Below, one piece after another: positions 1 to 6,105 of a DNA stretch of 9,231 bases. Origin of the DNA: Desulfovibrio sp. GTDB lineage: Bacteria > Desulfobacterota > Desulfovibrionia > Desulfovibrionales > Desulfovibrionaceae. Numbering within the stretch: position 1 is the stretch's first letter; each line of letters starts with the position of its first letter. The stretch covers positions 1-9,231 of the forward strand of contig JAITEY010000081.1 of assembly GCA_031281815.1 (NCBI GenBank), in the 5' to 3' direction. The notes below the pieces were generated by a model. It was given only the letters and a program-made list of their open reading frames with translations, did no database searches and was not told the DNA's origin. Both the position numbers and the translations under genes were made by a program.

Positions 1-1078
1 CTAAGATTATATGGATCTTCCTGCTTTCGTTGTTGCGGATTGAGCAGTTCGTCCAAGCTGTCCGTACCGAGCAGATTGAGCAAGACAATTTGGAAAATTT
101 GCTGCACGGACATCCTGATCTTGCTCAAAAATTTTTGGTATGCCAGAAGCAGATATACGGTCATAGCAGTATATATTTGAGTAAGCACGGCATTTTCCGT
201 ATTGCCGACAAAGCTCTTGATACGCAAATTTTGCTTAATTTCACGGAAAAATATTTCAATCTGCCAGCGGTCTTTGTAAATGTCCGCAATGGTTCTGGCG
301 GACAGGCGAAAATTGTTTGTTAGGAATTGATACTGCTTGCCAGTCTCCGCATCGCGATATCCAATACGGCGCAAACGTAAGGACTTATCTTGATTTGTCA
401 CTTCAATGATGTGATCGGAAGTGACGCCAGTTTTACGATTCACTGGGCGGCGCTCCACAAGCTTGTATACGGCTTTGTTTTTAAGGCGAGTCACGAAAAA
501 AATAGACTTTTCGGCAAGAAGACGAAACCAACTGTAGCAGATGTAGCCCTTGTCAAAGGTCACGATGGAACCTTTTGGTAGATTTATACTTTCTGCCATA
601 CGAATTTCATGTGTCTTGGCGTTACTTATGTCAGCAAATGCAGGAATATAGCCGTCATGGTCAAGTATAGTATTGATTTTGATGCCACCTTTGTTGTGTC
701 GGTACGCAGCCCAGGGAAACAGCGAAAGGCAAAGAGTTATGACCGTTGCGTCCATGCTGTAAAGCTTGCATTTGAAGCGAAATTTGTGTCGTGGAGCCCG
801 AGGCGAGCATACATTATACATTTCAGCGAATAAATCTTTGAAAAAAAACCTACCGGGCGACTATTGTTTGCATCGGCGAAAGTTGAACGTGCAACGGGCT
901 TAAGGCCCCAATGATAAAGTTTTTTACCGGCCGCTGAGAGAGCGCGGATGCCGTCACGCATGGAGCGCCGGGCAGCCAGCTGGATAAAAGCCATTACAGT
1001 GAACTGTGCTTTGAATCCGAACTTGCGGGAAGAGCGCCCAGTCTTATGGCGCTGTTCAAGTTTGCGGAGCGACGGCAT
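1..1078 (-). pseudogene. IS4-family DDE transposase, frameshifted and 3'-truncated by window edge
   Basis: This would be the transposase that cuts and joins the IS ends. Two reading frames make up one protein. From ATG at 1078 the first frame carries the DUF4372-like N-terminal region (SMRDGIRALSAAGKKLYHWG, then RSTFADANNSRPVGFF). The rest is in the frame one base back, open without a stop from about 849 to the left edge. The DDE triad is intact: Asp at 750-752 (YSMDATV), Asp at 552-554 (VTFDKGY) and Glu at 255-257. The Glu lies in YKDRWQIEIFFREIK, which matches the IS4 Y-(2)-R-(3)-E-(6)-K signature. The frames part at eight T (841-848 read on the minus strand). This could be true decay, a homopolymer sequencing error or slippage-based expression. 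Family-like sequence also continues upstream of 1078 across an in-frame TGA (1085-1087), so the true start is probably disrupted too. The last visible codon is Leu at 3-5, and no stop falls inside the window. Confidence 0.85.
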
Positions 1079-1150
1079 AAACCGTCAGAAGGTAACCGAT
1101 ATGTGGGGGGAGGCCAACATGGTATTTAGATGCGTCAGCCCTGCTTGCTG
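1..1150 (-). mobile_element. IS4-family insertion sequence, partial (left end outside window)
   Basis: The transposase described in the next entry defines this element. It is transcribed on the minus strand and runs off the left edge of the window, so the left terminal repeat and target duplication cannot be seen. The right limit is an estimate: transposase-like sequence can be followed to about position 1138, and the AT-rich regulator promoter region begins near 1178, so the end must lie roughly between 1140 and 1180. I could not identify a terminal inverted repeat because its partner is missing. Base composition is visibly more AT-rich than in the housekeeping genes further right, consistent with acquired DNA. 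Confidence 0.7.
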
Positions 1151-1181
1151 CGTGTGTATAATATGAGCATGCGCCTGAAAA

Positions 1182-1207
1182 AAAATATCTAGGTACCTAT
1201 ATTTTTT
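1182..1207. promoter_or_regulatory. AT-rich palindrome centred on GGTACC (candidate operator)
   Basis: The core TAGGTACCTA (1190-1199) is a perfect 10-base palindrome. Pairing continues outward through an A-run on the left and a T-run on the right, with two mismatched positions in 13-base half sites. It lies just upstream of the TTGACA element of the MarR-type gene. Symmetry and position fit a dimeric regulator site, and MarR-type proteins commonly bind such sites in their own promoters. That this one is bound is inference. It could alternatively be linked to the end of the neighbouring IS. Confidence 0.45.
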
Positions 1208-1208
1208 C

Positions 1209-1238
1209 TTGACACGTCCCGCGAACTTCGCGTACACA
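1209..1238 (+). promoter_or_regulatory. Candidate sigma-70 promoter for the MarR/Fur gene pair
   Basis: A perfect -35 hexamer TTGACA (1209-1214) is followed after 18 bases by TACACA (1233-1238), a weak -10 with three of six consensus matches. The spacer contains a perfect interrupted palindrome, CGCGAACTTCGCG (1220-1232), ideally placed for a repressor. Transcription would start near 1245, giving a leader of roughly 40 bases. The poor -10 leaves the exact start uncertain. Confidence 0.45.
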
Positions 1239-1247
1239 AAAAAAACA

Positions 1248-1259
1248 AAAGGTACCTTT
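1248..1259. promoter_or_regulatory. Second GGTACC palindrome, AAAGGTACCTTT
   Basis: This is a perfect 12-base palindrome preceded by an A-rich run. It shares the AGGTACCT core with the palindrome at 1190-1199, centre to centre about 59 bases apart, on the other side of the promoter-like element. Two copies of one operator core flanking a promoter suggest cooperative or looping autoregulation. This is inferred from pattern alone. Confidence 0.4.
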
Positions 1260-1270
1260 AATTTATGCCG

Positions 1271-1276
1271 AAGGAG
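1271..1276 (+). promoter_or_regulatory. Shine-Dalgarno deciding the MarR-type start
   Basis: AAGGAG lies six bases before the ATG at 1283. An in-frame ATG at 1265 lies upstream of this site and has no ribosome binding site of its own, so 1283 is the better start. Confidence 0.85.
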
Positions 1277-1282
1277 TATACC

Positions 1283-2236
1283 ATGCTTGAAAATCTGAGG
1301 AAATTCATCCATACAGGGCACAAGTCGATGCACGGGCACGGGTCGGGCAGGCATCGCTCCCTGTCGGAGTCGAGGGTCCGCACCGACTTCCGGACGCCCG
1401 CAACCGCTGCCGACGCATGCCCCCTGTGCGAACAACATTGTCCCCTGAGCGATCCCGGCTGCCGCAAAGGCGAAACCTTTGCCCTGCAACGAACAATACA
1501 AGCAAAGAGAACCGCTGTGAATGAACCTACCTCCACAAAGGAAAGCGCTGTGAGCGAACCCACCTCGACAAACGGAACAGGTATGGCTGAACCTGCTGCG
1601 ACAAGCGAACCTGCCCATACGACGGAAAGCGCCGTCACCAGCGAAACCCTTGTCATGCTGTTTCGCCGGGCCGCGCACAGCATGACGCGTTCGTATCACC
1701 GGCACGGCCATTCCCACCACGCTCAGGCTCACGTACTCTCCATCCTCAGGGAAAGGAGTCCTATCAATCAATATGCATTAATGGAAATGCTCAATGTCCG
1801 TTCCGCTTCTTTGAGCGAAATACTCGCTAAGCTGGAGCGTAACGGTTTTATACACCGCAGGCGTGATGAACAGGACAAGCGCAGTGTTATCGTCACGGTT
1901 ACAGAACAGGGCGATGCCGCCATGGCGGAATACCAAAAAGGACTGAGTAAGAGCGCGGACGCGCTTTTCGCTTCACTCTCCGCCGATGAGCGCCGGCAAT
2001 TGGCCGATATTCTGAACAAGATTATCAACTCCCTGGGACAAGACCTGTCCGGCAGCGAAATGTACCATGACCATTATGGTCATGAACGCAGATACGCGCA
2101 TGGTCACGGACATCACCATGAACATAGTCATGGACACGAACACGGGCACAATCATGAACATGAACATGAACATGAACACGGTCACGGGCGCAGTCACGGA
2201 TGCGGTCGCCGGGAAGGTTCGGATGGTGCAACATGA
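1283..2236 (+). CDS. MarR-family regulator with Cys cluster, repetitive linker and His-rich tail
   Basis: This predicted cytoplasmic transcriptional regulator of 317 residues is about twice the usual MarR length (about 140-150). The winged helix-turn-helix lies at about residues 121-250, with recognition helix region SASLSEILAKLERNGFI and wing RRRDEQDKRSVIVTVTEQG, including the conserved D-x-R. Three additions surround it. Residues 46-60 hold four cysteines spaced C-x2-C-x3-C-x6-C (CPLCEQHCPLSDPGC). Residues 78-120 are a Thr/Ser/Glu/Pro linker with an 11-residue repeat (AVxEPTST). Residues 261-305 hold 20 histidines. A further His cluster (139-150) precedes the DNA-binding core. No signal peptide or membrane segment is seen. 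The Cys and His content suggests metal binding (Zn, Ni, Co or Fe), which is inference. Its stop overlaps the Fur-family start (ATGA), so the two are translationally coupled. Palindromes upstream suggest autoregulation. Confidence is high for the MarR fold and low for the effector. Confidence 0.88.
   Translation: MLENLRKFIHTGHKSMHGHGSGRHRSLSESRVRTDFRTPATAADACPLCEQHCPLSDPGCRKGETFALQRTIQAKRTAVNEPTSTKESAVSEPTSTNGTGMAEPAATSEPAHTTESAVTSETLVMLFRRAAHSMTRSYHRHGHSHHAQAHVLSILRERSPINQYALMEMLNVRSASLSEILAKLERNGFIHRRRDEQDKRSVIVTVTEQGDAAMAEYQKGLSKSADALFASLSADERRQLADILNKIINSLGQDLSGSEMYHDHYGHERRYAHGHGHHHEHSHGHEHGHNHEHEHEHEHGHGRSHGCGRREGSDGAT
1514..1579 (+). repeat. Two 33-base repeats in the MarR linker
   Basis: Residues 78-88 (AVNEPTSTKES) and 89-99 (AVSEPTSTNGT) are consecutive imperfect 11-residue units, with a degenerate continuation (MAEPAATSEP) after them. 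The unit multiple of three keeps the frame. It is probably a flexible spacer between the Cys cluster and the DNA-binding core. Confidence 0.65.
2153..2176 (+). repeat. Tandem hexamer (CATGAA)x4 in the His-rich tail
   Basis: Four exact copies of CATGAA encode alternating His-Glu near the end of the MarR-type protein. Flanking sequence contains degenerate versions (CACGAA, CATGGA). Because the unit is six bases, slippage would add or remove His-Glu pairs without breaking the frame. Confidence 0.8.
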
Positions 2237-2742
2237 GCGATCATCAGGAACATTTCCAACGTTTTTTGGATGCAGGCGGGTTTCATGCCACACGTCAAAG
2301 GCTGTCCGCAGCGGCATTGATCTTTACCGTGCGCGGGCATCATACCCTTGACGAACTGTACGACATCCTTCGGAAGAATATACCCGACATAGGTAAGGCA
2401 ACACTGTACAGGACCTTGAAGCTGCTGACGGAAGCCGGACTGGTTCTTGAGCTTCACTTCAACGACAGGGCCGCACGCTTTGAGGTTGTTGACCCGCAAA
2501 AGCGCCACGACCATCTTATATGCATGAATTGCGGTGCTGTTGTGGAGATTCAAAACCGGTTCTTCAATACTGTGAAGGAACAGTTGTCGGAGGAACAGGA
2601 ATTTGTTTTCACCGGGCACACGCAATGTCTGTACGGTCTGTGCGCACGGTGTCGCGGGAATGAGAACACAACAACGGATTCGGCAATATTCGGACGGATA
2701 TCCACCGGAGGATGCTGTGCATGTAACGCTTACCATGAGTAA
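2233..2742 (+). CDS. Fur-family metal-responsive regulator
   Basis: This is a 169-residue dimeric DNA-binding repressor of the Fur/Zur/PerR family. The N-terminal winged helix spans about residues 8-85, with TRQR (20-23), HHTLDELYDILRK (36-48) and the recognition helix GKATLYRTLKLLTEAGLV (54-71). The dimerisation and metal half begins with RHDHLICMNCGAVVE (91-105). It contains C97-x2-C100 and later C137-x2-C140, the two pairs that form the structural Zn site in many family members. His92 and His94 belong to the usual regulatory metal region. Past residue 143 there is an unusual tail ending in CCAC (161-164). Which metal it senses cannot be told from sequence, so no gene symbol is given. The start ATG lies inside the stop of the MarR-type gene (ATGA), implying a shared mRNA and coupled translation. 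The end overlaps the convergent pseudouridine synthase by 13 bases. Confidence 0.92.
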   Translation: MSDHQEHFQRFLDAGGFHATRQRLSAAALIFTVRGHHTLDELYDILRKNIPDIGKATLYRTLKLLTEAGLVLELHFNDRAARFEVVDPQKRHDHLICMNCGAVVEIQNRFFNTVKEQLSEEQEFVFTGHTQCLYGLCARCRGNENTTTDSAIFGRISTGGCCACNAYHE

Positions 2743-3488
2743 TGCAAAGCGGCCTTGCGCAGAGCGGTCGCTTCTTCCCGGCTCAGGGGACGGCAGCGGC
2801 CCTTCGGCAAATCGCCCAACCTGAGCGGACCGAGGCCGGTGCGCTGCAGGCGCAGGACGGTCAAACCCAGATCGCGGCACATGCGCCGTATCTGCCGGTT
2901 CACGCCTTGGCGCAACACAAGGGACACGACATGCTCCCCGACAAGTTCCGCCTCGGCCGGCAGCAGGGTGTCGCCTTCGCTCAACGTCATGCCGGAGCGC
3001 ATGCGCGCCAGCACGGCGGGTGTCGGCGACTCCCTGACCGTCAGCCGGTAGTATCTCGGTATATGCCGGGAAGGGTGGGTCAGCGCATGCGTCAGATAGC
3101 CGTCGTCCGTGAGCAGAATCAATCCTTCGGAAAAAAAATCCAGCCGGCCCACAGGGTAAAGACGTTTCTCCCTGAATTTCCCGGGCAGATAATCCAGCAC
3201 GCAGGGACGGCCTTGGGGATCACGAACGGTACTGAGTACCTGTACAGGTTTGTTCAGCATAAGCAGGCAGTATTGGTCAGTCTTTTCGTCCGCGCGCAAC
3301 GCGACGACCCGTCCGTTCACGCTGAGCGTGTCCGACAGAGGGTTCACGCGCAGTCCCGGTTCAAGGACCACGGTTCCGTTGACGGCCACGGCGCCTGCGC
3401 GTATAAGGTCGTCAGCTTTGCGGCGCGAGCAGATTCCCGCCGTTGCCATGGCTCTGTTCAGGCGGATTTGCGGTATTTCCCCGTGCAT
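2730..3488 (-). CDS. RsuA/RluB-family 16S/23S rRNA pseudouridine synthase
   Basis: This 252-residue enzyme converts a specific uridine in rRNA to pseudouridine. Residues 8-66 form an S4 RNA-binding domain (IRLNRAMATAGICSRRKADD). The catalytic domain starts around LMLNKP (76-81) and carries the RluA/RsuA-superfamily catalytic motif VGRLDFFSEGLILLTDDG, with Asp117 the expected catalytic aspartate. RQGVNRQIRRMCRDLG near the C-terminus is the family's basic RNA-contact block. Length is normal. The ATG at 3488 is preceded by AGGAA (3493-3497) at a suitable distance. The family (RsuA, RluB, RluE, RluF) is clear, but the exact rRNA position modified is not, so no gene symbol is given. It is read away from msbA and its stop overlaps the Fur-family gene end; no terminator hairpin separates the two. 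Confidence 0.93.
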   Translation of the reverse strand: MHGEIPQIRLNRAMATAGICSRRKADDLIRAGAVAVNGTVVLEPGLRVNPLSDTLSVNGRVVALRADEKTDQYCLLMLNKPVQVLSTVRDPQGRPCVLDYLPGKFREKRLYPVGRLDFFSEGLILLTDDGYLTHALTHPSRHIPRYYRLTVRESPTPAVLARMRSGMTLSEGDTLLPAEAELVGEHVVSLVLRQGVNRQIRRMCRDLGLTVLRLQRTGLGPLRLGDLPKGRCRPLSREEATALRKAALHYSW

Positions 3489-3585
3489 ACTGTTCCTGAA
3501 ATATTTTGACGTACATATACCTTAACATAACGGCCGTCACCCCGCACGTTCCGCGACGTTCCGGGCCAAGGCTGCGGAACGGCGC
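3489..3585. other. Divergent promoter region between the pseudouridine synthase and msbA
   Basis: This 97-base stretch must contain the promoters for both divergent genes. A TTGACG (3506-3511) on the plus strand has no good -10 partner, so I do not call a promoter. The left half is AT-rich and the right half is GC-rich, with a repeat structure described separately. Confidence 0.5.
3547..3581 (+). promoter_or_regulatory. Inverted repeat CGTTCCGC / GCGGAACG just before msbA start
   Basis: CGTTCCGC (3547-3554) and GCGGAACG (3574-3581) are exact reverse complements with 19 bases between them. A second CGTTCCG copy (3557-3563) could pair with the same right arm using a shorter loop. The right arm ends four bases before the msbA ATG and covers the only purine-rich Shine-Dalgarno candidate (GGAA). 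In mRNA the hairpin could mask the ribosome site; in DNA it could be an operator. Confidence 0.45.
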
Positions 3586-5421
3586 ATGGGTCGCGACAAC
3601 GACATTCTTCTTATCCGGGGCAGAGAAAAAAAACACAGTGCCGACCTGTTGAAGCGCTGCCTCGGCTGTTTTCTTCCTTACAAGCTGCGCATCATTACGG
3701 CGGTCTGCGCCATGAGCGCGGCGGGCCTGTGTGATGCGGGCACAGCTTGGCTGGTGAAACCGGCCCTTGATGAAATCTTCATCAACAAAAACTCCTCGGC
3801 GCTTCTGCTTATCCCCCCGGCTTTCCTGGGCATTACGGCGCTCAAGGCATTGTTGAAGCTCTTGCAGAACTATTTCATGCAGTACGCCGGACTGCGGGTG
3901 CTGGAACAGTTGCGCGGCGAAATCTACCGGAAAATCATTTTCCTGCCCCTGCGCTTTTACGAAGAAACAAGCACGGGCGTGCTGATGTCGCGCATCATGA
4001 ACGACGTATCGTCCATCTGCGCCAGCATGCCTGCCGTCGTTACCGCCGTGCGCCAAGTCATCACCATGATCGGGCTGCTGTTCGTGATTTTCTACCAGGA
4101 TGCCGCGCTGGCCCTGCGCGCCGTGCTCTTTCTCCCCTTGGCCTTTCTGCCCTTTCTTTATTTCGGCAGACGCATGCGCAAACTGAGCCGCAGGGGACAG
4201 GCTCAGACCGGAGACATTTCCACCGTCCTGCACGAAATCCTGAGCGGCATACGCGTGGTGAAGTCCTTCGGCATGGAGCAAAAGGAACGCGCGCGTTTCG
4301 ACAAAGAAAACAAACGGCTTCTCCGTACCTCCCTGAAATCCGCCCTGGCGGGCGACCTGTCCTCGTCGACCATGGAACTTGTCGGCGGCATAAGCGTAGG
4401 CGTAATCATATGGATAGGGGGCATGCAGGTCATTGACGGCACAGCCACCCCCGGCACGTTTTTTTCTTTTGTCGCGGCCTTGATTATGCTGTATCAGCCG
4501 GTCAAGCAACTCAGTGAATCCAACCTTGCCGTGCAGGGCGCGCTGGCCGGTGCGGAACGCGTTTTCGGTCTGCTGGACGACGCGGACCTGACTGTCGAGA
4601 AAAACGGCGAACTCAGGGCCGACGGGGAATTTCAGGAACTGCGCTTCGACAATGTGAGCTTCGCATACCCCGACGGCACGCAAGCCCTGAAAGACATCTC
4701 GTTTACCCTCCGGGCCGGTGAACGTCTGGCTCTGGTGGGGCCTTCCGGCGCGGGAAAAAGTACTCTGGCCGCTCTCGTGCCACGTTTTTACGCGCCGCAG
4801 ACCGGGAGTATCCTGTACAACGGACATCCTTTGGAAGACTATGAAACGGCCTCGCTGCGTTCCCGCATCGCCGTCGTTTCCCAGGATGCCTTTTTGTTCA
4901 ACACGTCCGTACGCGAAAACATTCTTTACAGCCTCCCTGATGCCGGCGACGAACCATGCCGCGCCGCCGCCGATGCGGCGTATGCTGACGAATTCATTGA
5001 AAAACTGCCGCAGAGGTACGACACGGTCACGGGTGAACGCGGCGTCAAGCTCTCGGGCGGTCAAAAACAGCGGTTGACCATCGCCAGGGCCATCGCCAAA
5101 AACGCTTCGCTGCTCATTCTGGACGAAGCGACCAGCGCTCTGGATTCGCGTTCGGAACGCGTGGTGCAGAAAGCCCTGGACAATCTCATGCGCGGCAGGA
5201 CAAGCATCGTCATTGCCCATCGCCTGTCCACCATCCTGAGCGCGGACCGCATCCTGGTTCTGGACGGAGGCAGGATAACAGGGCAGGGCAGGCATGCGGA
5301 GCTCCTGCTTTCCTGCCCCCTGTATGCCAAACTCTATGCAATGCAGTTCAGAAACGGGGACGGGAATAACCGCGCTGTGGTCACGCCGGCGGCTTCCGGT
5401 CTGCGGAGCGCGTTTACGTGA
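3586..5421 (+). CDS. msbA: Lipid A export ABC transporter, ATP-binding/permease protein MsbA
   Basis: This is a 611-residue half-transporter with fused membrane and ATPase domains that works as a homodimer in the inner membrane to flip lipid A-core. The membrane domain covers about residues 20-310, with hydrophobic stretches such as IITAVCAMSAAGL, IGLLFVIFY and VLFLPLAFLPFLYF. The coupling region VLHEILSGIRVVKSFGMEQKE is typical of MsbA. ATPase motifs are all present: Walker A GPSGAGKST (385-393, Lys391), Q-loop Gln433, signature LSGGQ (489-493), Walker B LLILDE (509-514, Glu514) and switch His545. Length is only slightly above the usual 580-600. ATG 3586 is the first start after an in-frame stop at 3523. 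The Shine-Dalgarno is weak (GGAA). The stop shares bases with the GTG start of the next gene, and the two genes after it encode lipid A-type acyltransferases, supporting MsbA over a drug exporter. Confidence 0.93.
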   Translation: MGRDNDILLIRGREKKHSADLLKRCLGCFLPYKLRIITAVCAMSAAGLCDAGTAWLVKPALDEIFINKNSSALLLIPPAFLGITALKALLKLLQNYFMQYAGLRVLEQLRGEIYRKIIFLPLRFYEETSTGVLMSRIMNDVSSICASMPAVVTAVRQVITMIGLLFVIFYQDAALALRAVLFLPLAFLPFLYFGRRMRKLSRRGQAQTGDISTVLHEILSGIRVVKSFGMEQKERARFDKENKRLLRTSLKSALAGDLSSSTMELVGGISVGVIIWIGGMQVIDGTATPGTFFSFVAALIMLYQPVKQLSESNLAVQGALAGAERVFGLLDDADLTVEKNGELRADGEFQELRFDNVSFAYPDGTQALKDISFTLRAGERLALVGPSGAGKSTLAALVPRFYAPQTGSILYNGHPLEDYETASLRSRIAVVSQDAFLFNTSVRENILYSLPDAGDEPCRAAADAAYADEFIEKLPQRYDTVTGERGVKLSGGQKQRLTIARAIAKNASLLILDEATSALDSRSERVVQKALDNLMRGRTSIVIAHRLSTILSADRILVLDGGRITGQGRHAELLLSCPLYAKLYAMQFRNGDGNNRAVVTPAASGLRSAFT

Positions 5422-6092
5422 ACATTCCGCCCGGTCTTGTCTGCCCGCTGATCAATGTTGTGTACCGGCTGTGGTGTTCGTCCCTGCGTATCGTGCAGAC
5501 AGGACGGCAAACCCCGGACAGCCTGGACGCCGAAGGACGCCTGCTGATGTTTTGTCTGTTCCACGATGAACTGTTCACACTGATGCGCGTGCGCCGGGAC
5601 CTGCGGCTCGCCACCGTCGTCAGCCGCAGCCGTGACGGGGAATACCTGGCGCGCCTGCTGCATTCCCTGGGATTGAAAACGGCCAGGGGCTCAAGCTCGC
5701 GCGGCGGGCTTTCCGCCCTGAAGGGCATGGAGCGGCTCATGCGCGAGGACCGGCGCCACGGGGTCATTACCGTGGACGGTCCCGTCGGCCCCCGCCATAC
5801 CGTCAAACAGGGCGCGGTCGTACTGGCTTTCCGCGTACCGGCGCTGCTGGTTCCCGTCCGCCTGTTCCCGAAGCGCGCCGTTATCTTCAAGTCCTGGGAC
5901 CGTTTTCAACTGCCCCTGCCGTTCAGCCGCGTGGATATCGTCTTCGGCGCACCCTACGCGGTGTCGCTTGCCGAACTCGACCCAAGGGAAGTGGAACGGG
6001 AACGCACTGAACTGCAAAAGCGCCTGAACGAATTGCGCTCTCCGGACGCAGACCGGCCTGAGACGGAGCACACTTCTCCGCAGGCAGGATGA
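5418..6092 (+). CDS. DUF374 lysophospholipid acyltransferase-like protein (LpxJ-type candidate)
   Basis: This 224-residue membrane-associated acyltransferase-like protein belongs to the DUF374 family. Characteristic blocks appear in order: FHDELFTL (48-55, with His49), VVSRSRDGEYLARLL (67-81), GSSSRGG (91-97) and VDGPVGPRHTVKQGAVVLA (119-137), then KSWDRFQLPLPFSR. DUF374 proteins include LpxJ, a late acyltransferase of lipid A known from epsilonproteobacteria. Neighbours msbA and an LpxL-type enzyme make a role in secondary acylation of lipid A, or of a related lipid, plausible. The substrate is inference. The GTG start at 5418 overlaps the msbA stop (GTGA), a standard coupling arrangement. 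No ATG gives an equally complete protein. The C-terminal 25 residues are charged and probably disordered. Confidence 0.85.
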   Translation: MNIPPGLVCPLINVVYRLWCSSLRIVQTGRQTPDSLDAEGRLLMFCLFHDELFTLMRVRRDLRLATVVSRSRDGEYLARLLHSLGLKTARGSSSRGGLSALKGMERLMREDRRHGVITVDGPVGPRHTVKQGAVVLAFRVPALLVPVRLFPKRAVIFKSWDRFQLPLPFSRVDIVFGAPYAVSLAELDPREVERERTELQKRLNELRSPDADRPETEHTSPQAG

Positions 6093-6105
6093 TGGGGCAG
6101 AGACG

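Noticed and set aside
30..833. Plus-strand open frames across the IS
   Set aside because: They are antisense shadows of the transposase, whose catalytic residues are clear on the minus strand.
1085..1771. 228-codon open frame on the minus strand
   Set aside because: Mostly antisense to the MarR-type gene. Only its last codons (1088-1138) matter, as possible transposase N-terminus.
2153..2176. Possible CRISPR or other regular array
   Set aside because: The units are contiguous six-base repeats with no spacers and lie inside a coding frame.
2067..2351. Other open frames through the His-rich repeat (Met/Val-rich or Asn/Met-rich proteins)
   Set aside because: The repeat is free of stops in several frames, which creates artefact proteins. 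The His-encoding frame joins a real MarR domain.
3506..3531. TTGACG as an msbA -35 element
   Set aside because: No acceptable -10 hexamer at 15-19 bases; TAACGG at 16 bases is too poor.
3412..5295. 627-codon open frame on the minus strand
   Set aside because: It lies antisense to msbA, whose motifs are complete. The composition (many Gln, His, Arg, Gly) is typical of the shadow of a GC-rich gene, and no domain is seen.
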